The notes below the pieces were generated by a model that saw only the letters and a list, made by a program, of their open reading frames with translations, had not been told where the DNA came from and made no database searches. The translations under genes and the position numbers were made by a program. 64,000 nt of DNA from Chryseobacterium geocarposphaerae (GTDB lineage: Bacteria > Bacteroidota > Bacteroidia > Flavobacteriales > Weeksellaceae): NCBI RefSeq assembly GCF_002797535.1, contig NZ_PGFD01000001.1, positions 1,364,001-1,428,000 on the forward strand, in the 5' to 3' direction. Positions 31,965-40,779 of the stretch are shown piece after piece. Numbering within the stretch: the first letter of the stretch is position 1; each line of letters starts with the position of its first letter.

Positions 31965-32993
31965 TTATTTTGTTTTCAGTTTCATTTCTGCAATATACAT
32001 TCCGTTATTGAGATGGGAATGGAATTCATGTTTTCCGGGGTACAGCAAACTCAATCTTTTTTTGAGATTTTCAACCCCAATCCCCGATCCGCTTTTATCT
32101 CTTTCAGTTTTTGGAAAATTAGAGTTGGAAGCGGTAAAATGAATTTCATCCTCCACAATTTCCATTTTAAAACTAATATCTGAATGTTGTGTCGCCGAAA
32201 CCCCATGTTTAAAAGCATTTTCCACTACTGAAATGAAAAGCAAAGGAGCTATTTCAAGATTCGGAATCATCTTCGGAAAGCTTGTAAAAACCTTGGTATT
32301 ATCATTCAGTCTGAGTGTCATCAACTCTATATACTTGTTCAAAAAGTCGATTTCATCAACCAATCTTATTTTTTCTACATCTGTTTTGTTCAGAAGATGC
32401 CGCATCAGCTTGCTTAAACTGTGAATACTGTGCTTTGCTTTTTCCGGTGCAAAATCAATCAGTGAATAGATATTGTTTAAAGCATTAAAGAAGAAATGCG
32501 GCTGTAACTGATATTTTAAATGCTGTAATTCTGATTTCAATTTAATATTATCTGCTTCCCGTTTAATTTCTTCTGCCTGTTTCATTTTCTGCCCGGAATT
32601 GATGGCGATTGCAAAAGCTACAGGAATCATATAGATCATAAAATCCATAAAATAGATAAAGCCTTCCGGCGGACGTCTTCCTCCTCCCCCTTTTGGTCTT
32701 GGCGTTTCTATTAATGAAAAAATCTGCTGCTTTAAAATGATTAATGCAATGATGAGTATAATGTTCGTGAATATGAAATAAAGTTTTTTATCGGTATACA
32801 ACCAATTAATCAATACGAAATAATTGATATAAAAAATGATTGCTAAAAACATCAACTGCAGCCAAAAATGTTTGAAAAGTTCCAGCCAGTTTCCATCTGA
32901 GCCCAATGAAAAAGCAGCAGGAAGGAAGAACAGAACCAGCCAGATCAATAGATGAATGCTGACTTCCAGTTTTTTATTTTTTAAGGTAATCAT
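31965..32993 (-). CDS. LytS-like sensor histidine kinase (His_kinase family)
   Basis: 342 residues. Four likely membrane helices (about 11-30, 43-65, 71-90, 112-132), then a coiled linker and the LytS-type kinase core: phospho-acceptor His166 in QLQPHFFFNALNNIYSLID, N-box VVENAFKHGVS (~260-270) and ATP-lid glycines GSGIGVENLKKRL (~303-315). Between the third and fourth helices is a Gly/Arg/Pro-rich loop (PRPKGGGGRRPPEG). No extracytoplasmic sensor domain, so it probably senses within or at the membrane. Its partner is the adjacent LytTR regulator. Confidence 0.88.
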   Translation of the reverse strand: MITLKNKKLEVSIHLLIWLVLFFLPAAFSLGSDGNWLELFKHFWLQLMFLAIIFYINYFVLINWLYTDKKLYFIFTNIILIIALIILKQQIFSLIETPRPKGGGGRRPPEGFIYFMDFMIYMIPVAFAIAINSGQKMKQAEEIKREADNIKLKSELQHLKYQLQPHFFFNALNNIYSLIDFAPEKAKHSIHSLSKLMRHLLNKTDVEKIRLVDEIDFLNKYIELMTLRLNDNTKVFTSFPKMIPNLEIAPLLFISVVENAFKHGVSATQHSDISFKMEIVEDEIHFTASNSNFPKTERDKSGSGIGVENLKKRLSLLYPGKHEFHSHLNNGMYIAEMKLKTK

Positions 32994-33200
32994 TGTTTAT
33001 TGTTGCTTGAGTTTATATGTATGTTGCGAAACTGCATTAATTCTTTAAAAACAAATGTTTTTTAATAAGATGATTTTTTCTCGATTAAAACTTAAATTTA
33101 TTCAATCCGTTGAAAATTGAAGATTTATGAAATCTTTGGATTAGTGAATTTAAAATTTTTCCCAGCATTTTCCCTACAATTTTAAAATTAAATTTTTGCT

Positions 33201-34418
33201 TTATTCATATCTCAGCGCATTGATAGGATCCGCCTGAGCTGCTTTTCTTGCAGGATACCATCCGAAAAAGACTCCTGTAATGTTACAGACTGCAAAAGAA
33301 ATAACAATGGAAACCATCGTAATACTTACCGGCCAGCCTGCAAACTGTTTTACACAAAACGTAGCGACCAACCCGATTATTACTCCTAAAACTCCTCCTG
33401 TGATACTAATCAGCACCGATTCTATGAGAAACTGCATCAAAATATCATTTCCTTTTGCTCCTATCGCCATTCTCAATCCAATTTCTTTGGTTCTTTCTTT
33501 TACAGAAACATACATAATATTCATAATCCCGATTCCGCCTACAATTAAGGAAATACTTGCAATAGCCACTAAAAGCACGGTCAACATTTCACTGGTAGAG
33601 CTAAATGTCGAGATAAGTTCCTGCTGGGAAGAAACATTGAAATCATTGTCTTCCTCAGGTTTTATCTTGTGTTGATTTTCCATTACGGCTTTGATTTCAT
33701 TCACTGCCGCTTCAGAATTTTCTTCGTTTAAAGAGGATGCTACAATAGACTGCAAATAGGTTTGCGCCAAAATTCTTTTCTGAACCGCCGTATAAGGTGC
33801 AATAATGATATCATCCTGATCCTGCCCAAAAGTATTCTCTCCTTTTTCTTTTAAAACCCCGATTACTTTAAACGGAATATTTTTAAAACGGATCATTTTT
33901 CCGATAGGATTTTCATTAGGGAAAAGATTTTCCTGAACTGTTTTCCCGATTACAGCAACTTTCCCATAAGCTTCCACATCATCTTCTGTAAACATGGAGC
34001 CCTCTTCCACTCCCCAATCACGAATTTTCAGATATTCCGGAGATACACCGTAAATTGAAGTCGGCCAGTTATTGGAACCTGCAATACTTTGTCCGCTTCC
34101 ATTTACCAGTGGCGAAATGTTTTTAATCAATTTCACCTGTTTTTTTAAAGCATTGTAATCTGCCAAAGTAAGGGTTTGCATTGCTGATGGATCTGAACGT
34201 ACTCCCCCCATCATGCCTGCTCCGGGACGTACTGTAATCAGATTGGCTCCCATACTGGAAATATTTTTTTTGATGCTCTCTTTCGATCCTTCTCCTATTG
34301 CCAACATCGCAATAACAGATGCTACTCCGATGATAATTCCGAGCATGGTAAGCATTGCTCTGGTTTTATTAAGCAAAATTGCTTTCCAGGCTATTTTAAG
34401 TAAGTTTAAAAAGTTCAT
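33201..34418 (-). CDS. ABC transporter permease, MacB-like
   Basis: About 405 residues from MNFLNLLKIAWKAILLNKTR; the frame opens 9 residues upstream at 34445 with a Lys-rich run, so the shorter start is preferred. One N-terminal helix (ML-TMLGIIIGVASVIAMLAI), a periplasmic MacB domain of about 230 residues (SMGANLITVRPGAGMMGGVR and on), and the FtsX-type C-terminal three-helix part (MLTVLLVAIASISLIVGGIG, GLRMAIGAKGNDILMQFLIE). It works with the ATPase at 34587, the adaptor at 35414 and the TolC-like channel. Confidence 0.88.
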   Translation of the reverse strand: MNFLNLLKIAWKAILLNKTRAMLTMLGIIIGVASVIAMLAIGEGSKESIKKNISSMGANLITVRPGAGMMGGVRSDPSAMQTLTLADYNALKKQVKLIKNISPLVNGSGQSIAGSNNWPTSIYGVSPEYLKIRDWGVEEGSMFTEDDVEAYGKVAVIGKTVQENLFPNENPIGKMIRFKNIPFKVIGVLKEKGENTFGQDQDDIIIAPYTAVQKRILAQTYLQSIVASSLNEENSEAAVNEIKAVMENQHKIKPEEDNDFNVSSQQELISTFSSTSEMLTVLLVAIASISLIVGGIGIMNIMYVSVKERTKEIGLRMAIGAKGNDILMQFLIESVLISITGGVLGVIIGLVATFCVKQFAGWPVSITMVSIVISFAVCNITGVFFGWYPARKAAQADPINALRYE

Positions 34419-34586
34419 TTTTTTCTTTTTTTTAATTAAAAACATTTGCAGACCTTCTTCTTCATTTCTCCGTCATTTTTTCTTTTCAACCTGTCTTCAT
34501 TGCAGGCCTGCAAACATTACTGCATGTAATCCGCCTTCATTAAAACACACCAAACTAAATATATATTAGAACAAAAAATTCTCTGG

Positions 34587-35324
34587 CTATTCTGCTGGTG
34601 GGAGTTTTGCCAACTCTTCCGAAGCATACAATCTTTGAGTTACCTGTCGGTCTTCAGTAATCTTTCCATCTTTTAGCACCACCGTTCTTTTACTGAATTT
34701 TGCAATGTCATCTTCATGGGTTACAAATCCTATAGTAATTCCCTGATCATTTAATTCCTGGAAAAGATTCATGACCTCATAAGAAGTTCTGGTATCTAAA
34801 TTTCCAGTTGCTTCATCTGCCAATAAAATGACGGGTTGATTTACTAACGCTCTTGCAATAGCGACCCTCTGCTGCTGTCCTCCGGAAAGTTGGCTGGGAA
34901 CATGATGAATTCTACTTTCCAACCGTACCTGTTTCAATGCCTTTACAGCACGCTCTCTTCTTTCTTCTGCTGAAACTTTAGAGTTATACAATAGTGGCAG
35001 CTCTACATTTTCCAGCGCACTTGTTCTTGCCAATAAGTTGTAGGATTGAAATATAAATCCGATTTTTTTATTTCTTATATCTGCCAGTTGATTTTTATTA
35101 AGTTCTTTTACCAAAACACCATCCAATTCATACGTTCCTGAGGTTGGCTGATCTAAGCATCCTAAAATATTCAGAAAGGTAGATTTACCAGAACCACTGG
35201 TTCCCATGATGGTTACAAATTCACCTTCATTTATGGTAAGATTAATTCCTTTCAACGCGTGAACAATTTCATCGCCCATTCTGAACTCACGTTTCAAATT
35301 TTCTATATGGATAATGGGTTTCAT
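34587..35324 (-). CDS. ABC transporter ATP-binding protein, MacB/LolD-like
   Basis: 245 residues, a single ABC ATPase domain. Walker A GTSGSGKST (~41-49), Q-loop FQSYNLLARTS, signature LSGGQQQRVAIARAL (~143-157), Walker B VILLADEATGNLD (~161-173) and switch His in VTHEDDIA. In the E. coli MacB the ATPase and permease are fused; here they are two genes, as in many Bacteroidota. Sits on the cytoplasmic face of the inner membrane and powers the export of macrolides, peptides or other substrates; the substrate is unknown. Confidence 0.9.
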   Translation of the reverse strand: MKPIIHIENLKREFRMGDEIVHALKGINLTINEGEFVTIMGTSGSGKSTFLNILGCLDQPTSGTYELDGVLVKELNKNQLADIRNKKIGFIFQSYNLLARTSALENVELPLLYNSKVSAEERRERAVKALKQVRLESRIHHVPSQLSGGQQQRVAIARALVNQPVILLADEATGNLDTRTSYEVMNLFQELNDQGITIGFVTHEDDIAKFSKRTVVLKDGKITEDRQVTQRLYASEELAKLPPAE

Positions 35325-35413
35325 TCTACTTTTATTTTAGATTATAAGGTCAAATCCAAAAGGCTTAAGTTTCTTTATTCTTGACCAAAATTTTAATTTA
35401 ATTCTCCTGATTT

Positions 35414-36670
35414 TTAGTTTCCCAGAGGTGGACCTTGACTTGAACCTGATTTTTTATTGTTACTGTTTGGTCTTTTCGGCATAAAAGGGCTGCTTTCTGA
35501 TCCGGATTTCGCTACAGCTTCCTGCTGTTCATCCAAAGCTGTTACAATTTGTTCATCACCCGTCAATCCATTATTAACCTGAACATTGATTCCGTCATTA
35601 ATTCCTACAGTAATCTGTTTTTGAGAAAGACTTTTATCTTTATTGATGATCCAGATATATTTTTCTTTATTTTTCCCTGTTTTCGTTTCAGGAACTTTAC
35701 CTGTCAATTGATTTTGTAAATAGTAGTTTTGTAAGACTTCTTTGTCTGGGCTGAAACTAATCGCTGCTGCCGGAACTGTATTGATATTCTTCAATTCCTG
35801 TGTGAAAATAGTCACCGTTGCGGTAAGCCCTGGTTTTAATTTTTGTTCAGAATTATCTGCATCAATAATTACCGTATACGTCACCACATTAGATTCTGTA
35901 GTTGCAGCCAATCTCACCTGACGTACTTTTCCATTAAATTCTTCCTGAGGATAGGCATCCACCGTAAAACTCACTCGCTGCCCCACTTTTACTTCGCCTA
36001 TATCCGCTTCATCTACATTGGCTTCAACCTGCATTTTGGTAATATCTTTTGCAATAGAGAAAAGCGTAGGGGTCGTCATGCTTGCTGCAACCGTTTGTCC
36101 TTCTTCCACTTCACGGCTTAGGATAATCCCGTCTATCGGTGCATAAATATTCGCATAACTTAAATTCGCTCTTGCCTGTGCCAATGTTGTTTTTCTTTGG
36201 CTTACGGTCTGCTGAGAGTTTTTCACCTGATAAGCGGCCTGTTCATAGTCTGCTTTGCTGATCACTCCCGATCTGAACATATTATTTTGACGGTTATAAT
36301 TCTGCTGATAATAATTAAGCTCATTCAAGGCGGCTTCATACTGAGCCAGTGCATTATTAACAGATTCCTGAAGATTGGTTTTGTCCAGCTCTGCCAATAG
36401 CTGTCCTTTTTTTACCTGAGAATTGTAATCTACATAAATATGATTGATGATCCCTGAAACCTGCGTTCCAACTTCCACCTGATCTACCGGCTCTACTGTT
36501 CCCGTTGCCGTAACAGAAGTAGTGATATTTTGCTTACTCAATTTCACAATCTGTATAGAAATCTTAGCATCTTTTTTCTGAGTGAAATATTGGTAGATAA
36601 AGAAGACTGCTATAACTGCAACAAGCGTAATAATTGAGTTTTTAAAGTATTTTTTATATTTCGGATTCAT
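35414..36670 (-). CDS. Periplasmic adaptor (HlyD/MacA-like) of a tripartite efflux system
   Basis: 418 residues. One N-terminal membrane anchor (~12-28, SIITLVAVIAVFFIYQYF), a beta-barrel/lipoyl region (VEVGTQVSGIINHIYVDYNS, KKGQLLAELDKTNLQ), a coiled coil (about 95-175, NNALAQYEAALNELNYYQQN), the returning lipoyl half (IYAPIDGIILSREVEEGQTV) and a membrane-proximal domain ending in a Ser/Gly/Asn-rich tail. Joins the inner-membrane ABC pump to the TolC-like channel. Gap to TolC gene 27 bp. Confidence 0.9.
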   Translation of the reverse strand: MNPKYKKYFKNSIITLVAVIAVFFIYQYFTQKKDAKISIQIVKLSKQNITTSVTATGTVEPVDQVEVGTQVSGIINHIYVDYNSQVKKGQLLAELDKTNLQESVNNALAQYEAALNELNYYQQNYNRQNNMFRSGVISKADYEQAAYQVKNSQQTVSQRKTTLAQARANLSYANIYAPIDGIILSREVEEGQTVAASMTTPTLFSIAKDITKMQVEANVDEADIGEVKVGQRVSFTVDAYPQEEFNGKVRQVRLAATTESNVVTYTVIIDADNSEQKLKPGLTATVTIFTQELKNINTVPAAAISFSPDKEVLQNYYLQNQLTGKVPETKTGKNKEKYIWIINKDKSLSQKQITVGINDGINVQVNNGLTGDEQIVTALDEQQEAVAKSGSESSPFMPKRPNSNNKKSGSSQGPPLGN

Positions 36671-36697
36671 AGCCTATATTTTGTTCCGTTATTATTT

Positions 36698-38002
36698 TTA
36701 GTTTGTAGTCAATGTTTTACCCTGGTAAAAATTCAGAAGCTGAGTGTATAGAACTGCCATATATTTTGACTGAAGATAAGTCTGTTCATTCGTCAGATAG
36801 GTATTTCTGCTTACTGCAAGCTCTGTTGTCGTAAGACCCCCAAATTCAAATTTCTTATTGGCCAAATCGTAAGCAAGCTTTGCATTATCTCTTGCCACTT
36901 TTGAAGATTTCTGTTGAGCCTGATTCGCCACCGCATTTTGCCAGGCTGTTTCAATATTAGAATACAATGTTTTCCCTGCGCTGATTTTATCCAGGTTATT
37001 CTGCTCTATATTGATTTTTGCTAATTGTACGTTCGTATCATTCTGCTTTTTAGAGAAGATTGGAATGTTCAGAGACAGCCCTACAGATTTATTGAAGTTG
37101 TTTTTAACCTGATTAAAATAGCTGTAATCCTGTGTACTGGTAAATCCGGTATTCAAGCCTGCTGTTGCGGAAAGTGTTGGCAAATAGCCTGTTTTTGTGA
37201 TTTCTAAACTTTTGGTAAGGATTTCATTTTGAAAATCATAGATCTTAAGATCCGGAAGATTTTCCGTTGCCAGTGTGTATACCTGTTGTTTATCCGGAAT
37301 TTCATCCATTAAATCATTTAAGTTTACCTTTTCAATCTGAAAGTTAACACCCGGATCTAATTCCAAAAGCTGTTTGAGTTTTAAAACCTGCTGATCATAA
37401 AGGTTCTGGCTACTCACTACAGTATATTGGTTCTGTGCATCCTGGGTTTCGACATCCGCCAATTCAAGTTTTGAAATGGCTCCGTTTTTATATTTTGTCT
37501 GCGTAAATTTTAATTCCTGTGCTGAAGAGTTTGCCGTTGTTTTAGCAATTTCTATTCCTTCATAGTAATATAAAGCCTGTAAATAAGCATTCAGAACATT
37601 CAGAACAATATTATTCTCAGCCTGTTTCTGATACAGTTCTGACTGATCTGCAATCATTTTATTTTGCTCAATCTGAAGGTTTAATTTATTCCCCTGATAC
37701 AAAACTGCGTTGGCAGAAATCCCAAAGCTGTTGGAAAGAATATTCTGATTTACAAAACTACTGGTAATAGGGTCTATACTCGATCCATTGGTAAGTCCTA
37801 CTGAAGAGGAACCATAAATAGTCGGCAATTTATTGTTTTTCTGTTGTTGATAATTAAGCTGAGCCGTAGTTTTATCTAATACTGTTTTCTTAACAGTGAT
37901 ATTATTTTCTACAGCATAATCAAGACAATCCTGAAGCGTCCATATTTTTTGAGCAGGCGCAAAAATGCTGACAAAGAGTGCCATAATAAGATACTGTTTC
38001 AT
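36698..38002 (-). CDS. TolC-family outer membrane efflux protein
   Basis: 434 residues, with signal peptide (SIFAPAQKIW, ~1-17) and the TolC pattern of two repeats of long helices with Gln/Asn/Leu heptads (WTLQDCLDYAVENN at the start; YKNGAISKLELADVETQDAQ; ANKKFEFGGLTTTELAVSRN near the end). Trimeric outer-membrane channel of the pump. First gene of the efflux operon on the minus strand, with a candidate promoter and inverted-repeat operator about 50-105 bp upstream. Confidence 0.9.
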   Translation of the reverse strand: MKQYLIMALFVSIFAPAQKIWTLQDCLDYAVENNITVKKTVLDKTTAQLNYQQQKNNKLPTIYGSSSVGLTNGSSIDPITSSFVNQNILSNSFGISANAVLYQGNKLNLQIEQNKMIADQSELYQKQAENNIVLNVLNAYLQALYYYEGIEIAKTTANSSAQELKFTQTKYKNGAISKLELADVETQDAQNQYTVVSSQNLYDQQVLKLKQLLELDPGVNFQIEKVNLNDLMDEIPDKQQVYTLATENLPDLKIYDFQNEILTKSLEITKTGYLPTLSATAGLNTGFTSTQDYSYFNQVKNNFNKSVGLSLNIPIFSKKQNDTNVQLAKINIEQNNLDKISAGKTLYSNIETAWQNAVANQAQQKSSKVARDNAKLAYDLANKKFEFGGLTTTELAVSRNTYLTNEQTYLQSKYMAVLYTQLLNFYQGKTLTTN

Positions 38003-38050
38003 TTTCTGTCTGTTTTACGAAACAAAATTGCTCAATCATGAAACCAATAT

Positions 38051-38058
38051 CAAATGTA
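38051..38058 (-). promoter_or_regulatory. Candidate -7 promoter box of the efflux operon
   Basis: TACATTTG on the minus strand, a TAnnTTTG match, about 49 bp upstream of the TolC gene ATG. The inverted repeat at 38060-38082 lies directly against it and covers the usual -33 position. Confidence 0.45.
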
Positions 38059-38059
38059 A

Positions 38060-38082
38060 TAGACAAACGATGAAATTGTCTA
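38060..38082. promoter_or_regulatory. Candidate operator: inverted repeat upstream of the efflux operon
   Basis: Perfect inverted repeat TAGACAA-N9-TTGTCTA, one base from the TACATTTG box. A second inverted repeat AGTCGT-TTTTT-ACGACT follows at 38090-38106. The spacing and position fit a regulator-binding site, plausibly for the LytTR regulator of this cluster or another repressor. Confidence 0.45.
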
Positions 38083-38140
38083 GAAGAACAGTCGTTTTTT
38101 ACGACTAGAAAGTAGTGTACAATATTTTGAAAAAGTACTA

Positions 38141-38175
38141 AAAAAAAGAGACTGAAAAAATCAATCTCTTTTTTT
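38141..38175 (-). terminator. Terminator after dnaN
   Basis: Stem AAAGAGACTGA / TCAATCTCTTT with one mismatch, with T-runs on both sides, about 20 bp beyond the dnaN stop. Confidence 0.65.
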
Positions 38176-38194
38176 ATATATTTCTTTAATAGTA

Positions 38195-39325
38195 TTACAA
38201 TCCGATTACCGGCATTGATAACATTAAAATGTTTTCGTTGTCTTCAAGACCATCAAGTGGCTCTATGATTCCCGGTCTGTTGGGTTGAGACATTTTCATA
38301 GTGATATCGTCTGACCCTAAAATTGTCAACATTTCCGTTAAGAATTTAGAACTAAATCCGATGTTGATATCTTCCCCGTTATAATCACAAGGGATCTGCA
38401 TATCCGCTTTGTTTGCATATTCCGTATCTTCTGCATGAAGATGAAGAATGTTTGCAGACAGCTTAAATCTTACCTGATTGGTAGATTTATTCGACATGAT
38501 AGAAGCTCTTTTGATGGCTCCTAATAAAAGGTTTCTGTTGATGGTTAATACATTCGGATTTTCTTTTGGAATTACCGCTGTATAGTTCGGATATTTTCCA
38601 TCGATCAGCCTACAGATCCAGATATGCTTACCAAAAGTAAATTTAGCCATATTCTCGTTGAAATCGATGGTAACATCATCATTAGAGCTTGCCAATATAT
38701 TTTTGAAAATGTTCAGCGGTTTCTTAGGCATGATGAATTCCATTGGTTCGGCATTCATCAGGTCTGTTCTTTTATAAACAACCAATCTGTGAGAGTCGGT
38801 AGAAACAAAATTCGTTTCGTTCTCTCCAAACTGGAACAATACTCCCGTCATTACCGGACGAAGAGAATCATTACTTGTCGCGAAAAGTGTATTGGTAAGC
38901 GCTTCAGACAAAACCCCTGCCGGCATTGTCACACTTTGAGAAGCATCAAATTCAGGCAATTCAGGATAATCATCCGCATTGTCCAATGCCACCGCGAAAT
39001 TATCTTTTTCGTCTAAAATCTCAAGCTGACTTCCTGTTCCTTCTGCATTATCTTTTACAGCCAACGTAAGAGGTTGCTCTCCGTAAGTCTTAATAAAATC
39101 TTGAAAAATCTTAGCAGGAACAGCGAATTTTCCTGTATCATCAGACTTCACTTCAAGAGAAGTCACAAGAGTTGTTTCGCCATCAGATGCTGTAATGGTA
39201 ACGTTTGTTCCGTCTAATTCAAAAAGATAATTTTCTAAAATAGGTCTCGATTGAGAGCTTGATATTACACCACTTACAGTTTGTAACGCCTTCTGCAGTT
39301 CACCACTTGAAATAATAAATTTCAT
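38195..39325 (-). CDS. dnaN: DNA polymerase III beta subunit (sliding clamp)
   Basis: 376 residues, the normal length. Three similar clamp domains in series (about 1-125, 130-250, 255-376); landmarks MKFIISSGELQKALQTVSGV at the start, TDSHRLVVYKR (~178-188), and the C-terminal LSMPVIGL in place of the usual LxMPxRL. The dimeric ring holds polymerase on DNA and recruits many repair factors. dnaA is not adjacent and no DnaA-box cluster is evident, so this is probably not the replication origin. A TATATTTG box lies upstream. Confidence 0.95.
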   Translation of the reverse strand: MKFIISSGELQKALQTVSGVISSSQSRPILENYLFELDGTNVTITASDGETTLVTSLEVKSDDTGKFAVPAKIFQDFIKTYGEQPLTLAVKDNAEGTGSQLEILDEKDNFAVALDNADDYPELPEFDASQSVTMPAGVLSEALTNTLFATSNDSLRPVMTGVLFQFGENETNFVSTDSHRLVVYKRTDLMNAEPMEFIMPKKPLNIFKNILASSNDDVTIDFNENMAKFTFGKHIWICRLIDGKYPNYTAVIPKENPNVLTINRNLLLGAIKRASIMSNKSTNQVRFKLSANILHLHAEDTEYANKADMQIPCDYNGEDINIGFSSKFLTEMLTILGSDDITMKMSQPNRPGIIEPLDGLEDNENILMLSMPVIGL

Positions 39326-39346
39326 AGATTTAAAAATAAGTTTCTA

Positions 39347-39354
39347 CAAATATA
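39347..39354 (-). promoter_or_regulatory. Candidate -7 promoter box of dnaN
   Basis: TATATTTG on the minus strand, 21 bp upstream of the ATG; TAnnTTTG match. No clear TTG -33 element. Confidence 0.4.
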
Positions 39355-39408
39355 ATAAATAGAAAACAGATAGAAAAGAATAATTATGTGAGTTATTAAC
39401 AACCATCA

Positions 39409-40020
39409 TTAATCTGTTTTCAAACTTGAAATTATATTTAAGTTTTTGTAATCGTTAATTTTCGCATCAAAAATCTCCGTTGTATAGTAGCTGATATTCA
39501 CTTTTTTATTCACTAAGCTGCCATATTCTTTGGGTAAATCAAGATTAGATTCAATTGTTGAAACCCAATATAATTTGGTTAAGTTTTTATTATCTCCTAT
39601 AACATGGAATACTACAAAATTATCTTTTTCAATTTTTGAAACAGTACCTGTAATCAGCAGTTGAGAAGATTCTGCTTCGCTATCGTTTTCATCATCACCC
39701 ATTACTTTTGAAAAGACATCAGGACACTCACTCACCATCATCATTCCCACTTGTACCCCAAAGTTCTCCATTTTTTTCTCATCTTTAATATCAGCAACCA
39801 GATCAATTCCAAAATCTCTTTTAAGCTCATTTTTATAAGATGCTGCGTGCTTAAATGCACATAATCCAAACTGCGTACTCATCTCTTTTTTTGTCTTGTT
39901 TGTTGCGTCAATATTCTTTACACATTCACAAACTTCGCGAGAAAACTTTTGTTTATATTCCTGAGAAAAAGCCGAACAAGAGATTAACGTAAATATTCCG
40001 ATCAATAAATTTTTCATCAT
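39409..40020 (-). CDS. Secreted protein of unknown function
   Basis: 203 residues from the paired ATGs at 40020/40017. Signal peptide MMKNLLIGIFTLISCSAFSQ (an apparent Cys before the cleavage site, but the Ala-Phe-Ser-Gln end suggests ordinary cleavage). The mature part has several Cys (EVCECVKNID, LCAFKH, ECPDVF) and a C-terminal beta-rich half (LLITGTVSKIEKDNFVVFHV). The open frame extends 29 residues further, to 40107, but that would overlap the divergent dgk gene. No family recognised. Confidence 0.6.
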   Translation of the reverse strand: MMKNLLIGIFTLISCSAFSQEYKQKFSREVCECVKNIDATNKTKKEMSTQFGLCAFKHAASYKNELKRDFGIDLVADIKDEKKMENFGVQVGMMMVSECPDVFSKVMGDDENDSEAESSQLLITGTVSKIEKDNFVVFHVIGDNKNLTKLYWVSTIESNLDLPKEYGSLVNKKVNISYYTTEIFDAKINDYKNLNIISSLKTD

Positions 40021-40076
40021 TATCATTATTTTTTCAAAGATAATTGATTCAACAAACAATCTCAAAATACTTATAC

Positions 40077-40084
40077 TATATTTG
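40077..40084 (+). promoter_or_regulatory. Candidate -7 promoter box for the diacylglycerol kinase gene
   Basis: TATATTTG, a perfect TAnnTTTG match, 10 bp upstream of the ATG at 40095, giving a very short or leaderless transcript. Confidence 0.35.
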
Positions 40085-40094
40085 TAAAAAAACA

Positions 40095-40466
40095 ATGCGA
40101 AAACCATCCATTCATATAAGTTTTTTTAATGCTTTCCGAGGTGTTTTTTTAATGGTTAAAAGTGAAAGAAATTTTCAGATTGAGCTCCTGGCTTTTTTCA
40201 TCAACCTCTTTTCAATTTTTTATTTAAAGCTTTCTACAATTGATACCATTTTTATTCTGCTTGTTTCTTCCGGGGTCTTAATTGCAGAAATTTTCAACAC
40301 TGCCATCGAAAAAATCTGTGATATCGTACAGCCCGAATTTGATCAAAGAATAGGTTTTATCAAGGATATTTCTGCAGGAGCTGTTGTTTTAATGACACTC
40401 TTGTCGGTTGTTGTTGGAATTCTGGTATATTGGAAGTATATTAATATTATTTTCCAACATATATAA
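40095..40466 (+). CDS. dgkA: Diacylglycerol kinase / undecaprenol kinase family protein
   Basis: 123 residues with three membrane helices, the DgkA size. Landmarks: SFFNAFRGVFLM near the N-terminus, SERNFQIELLAF (the E-x-N-x-x-I-Q-like segment), LIAEIFNTAIEKICDIVQP with the conserved Glu and Asn-Thr-Ala-x-Glu, and DISAGAVVLM. It phosphorylates a membrane lipid alcohol (diacylglycerol or undecaprenol) with ATP. The start at 40095 is preferred over an upstream ATG at 40044, which would add sequence unlike the family. The last 20 bp overlap the convergent gene at 40447. Confidence 0.85.
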   Translation: MRKPSIHISFFNAFRGVFLMVKSERNFQIELLAFFINLFSIFYLKLSTIDTIFILLVSSGVLIAEIFNTAIEKICDIVQPEFDQRIGFIKDISAGAVVLMTLLSVVVGILVYWKYINIIFQHI

Positions 40467-40779
40467 ACCCTGATTTCCCTGATTTAAAAACAGTTTCTAT
40501 CCTTTTATAATCATCCACTTCATATTTATCGGCTTGTAGAATTTCTTCATCTGTAACCTCAAATAAAACGCCCTCTACCTCATCTTCCGTATTCCCGGAA
40601 AATACTAAAATAGGATGATATTTCTGATTGCTTTTTCGTAAAACTTCAGGATCTGTGATTTCGAGCATTTCAATTTTGTAACCTGTAAGAATATCTTTTT
40701 CTCCATTTAAAAATCTTCCGAAAGTTTCGATCTGAACCTGCTCTTTCTGCAAGGTTCCATAAGAAAATAATTGAGGCAT
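40447..40779 (-). CDS. Gamma-glutamylcyclotransferase-like (AIG2/GGCT) family protein
   Basis: 110 residues. The GGCT/AIG2-like fold is marked by LFSYGTLQKEQVQ at 4-16 and the catalytic-type Glu in DKYEVDDYKR (~87-96), with EGVLFEVTDEE between. Members cleave gamma-glutamyl dipeptides to 5-oxoproline or have unknown roles. Its start overlaps the stop of the SGNH hydrolase gene by one base (TAATG), so it is translationally coupled. Its 3' end overlaps the convergent dgk gene by 20 bp. Confidence 0.8.
   Translation of the reverse strand: MPQLFSYGTLQKEQVQIETFGRFLNGEKDILTGYKIEMLEITDPEVLRKSNQKYHPILVFSGNTEDEVEGVLFEVTDEEILQADKYEVDDYKRIETVFKSGKSGFIYVGK

Noticed and set aside
38195-39325. dnaN as a marker of the replication origin
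   Set aside because: dnaA, recF and a DnaA-box cluster are not adjacent; in Bacteroidota dnaN often lies away from the origin. No origin is claimed.
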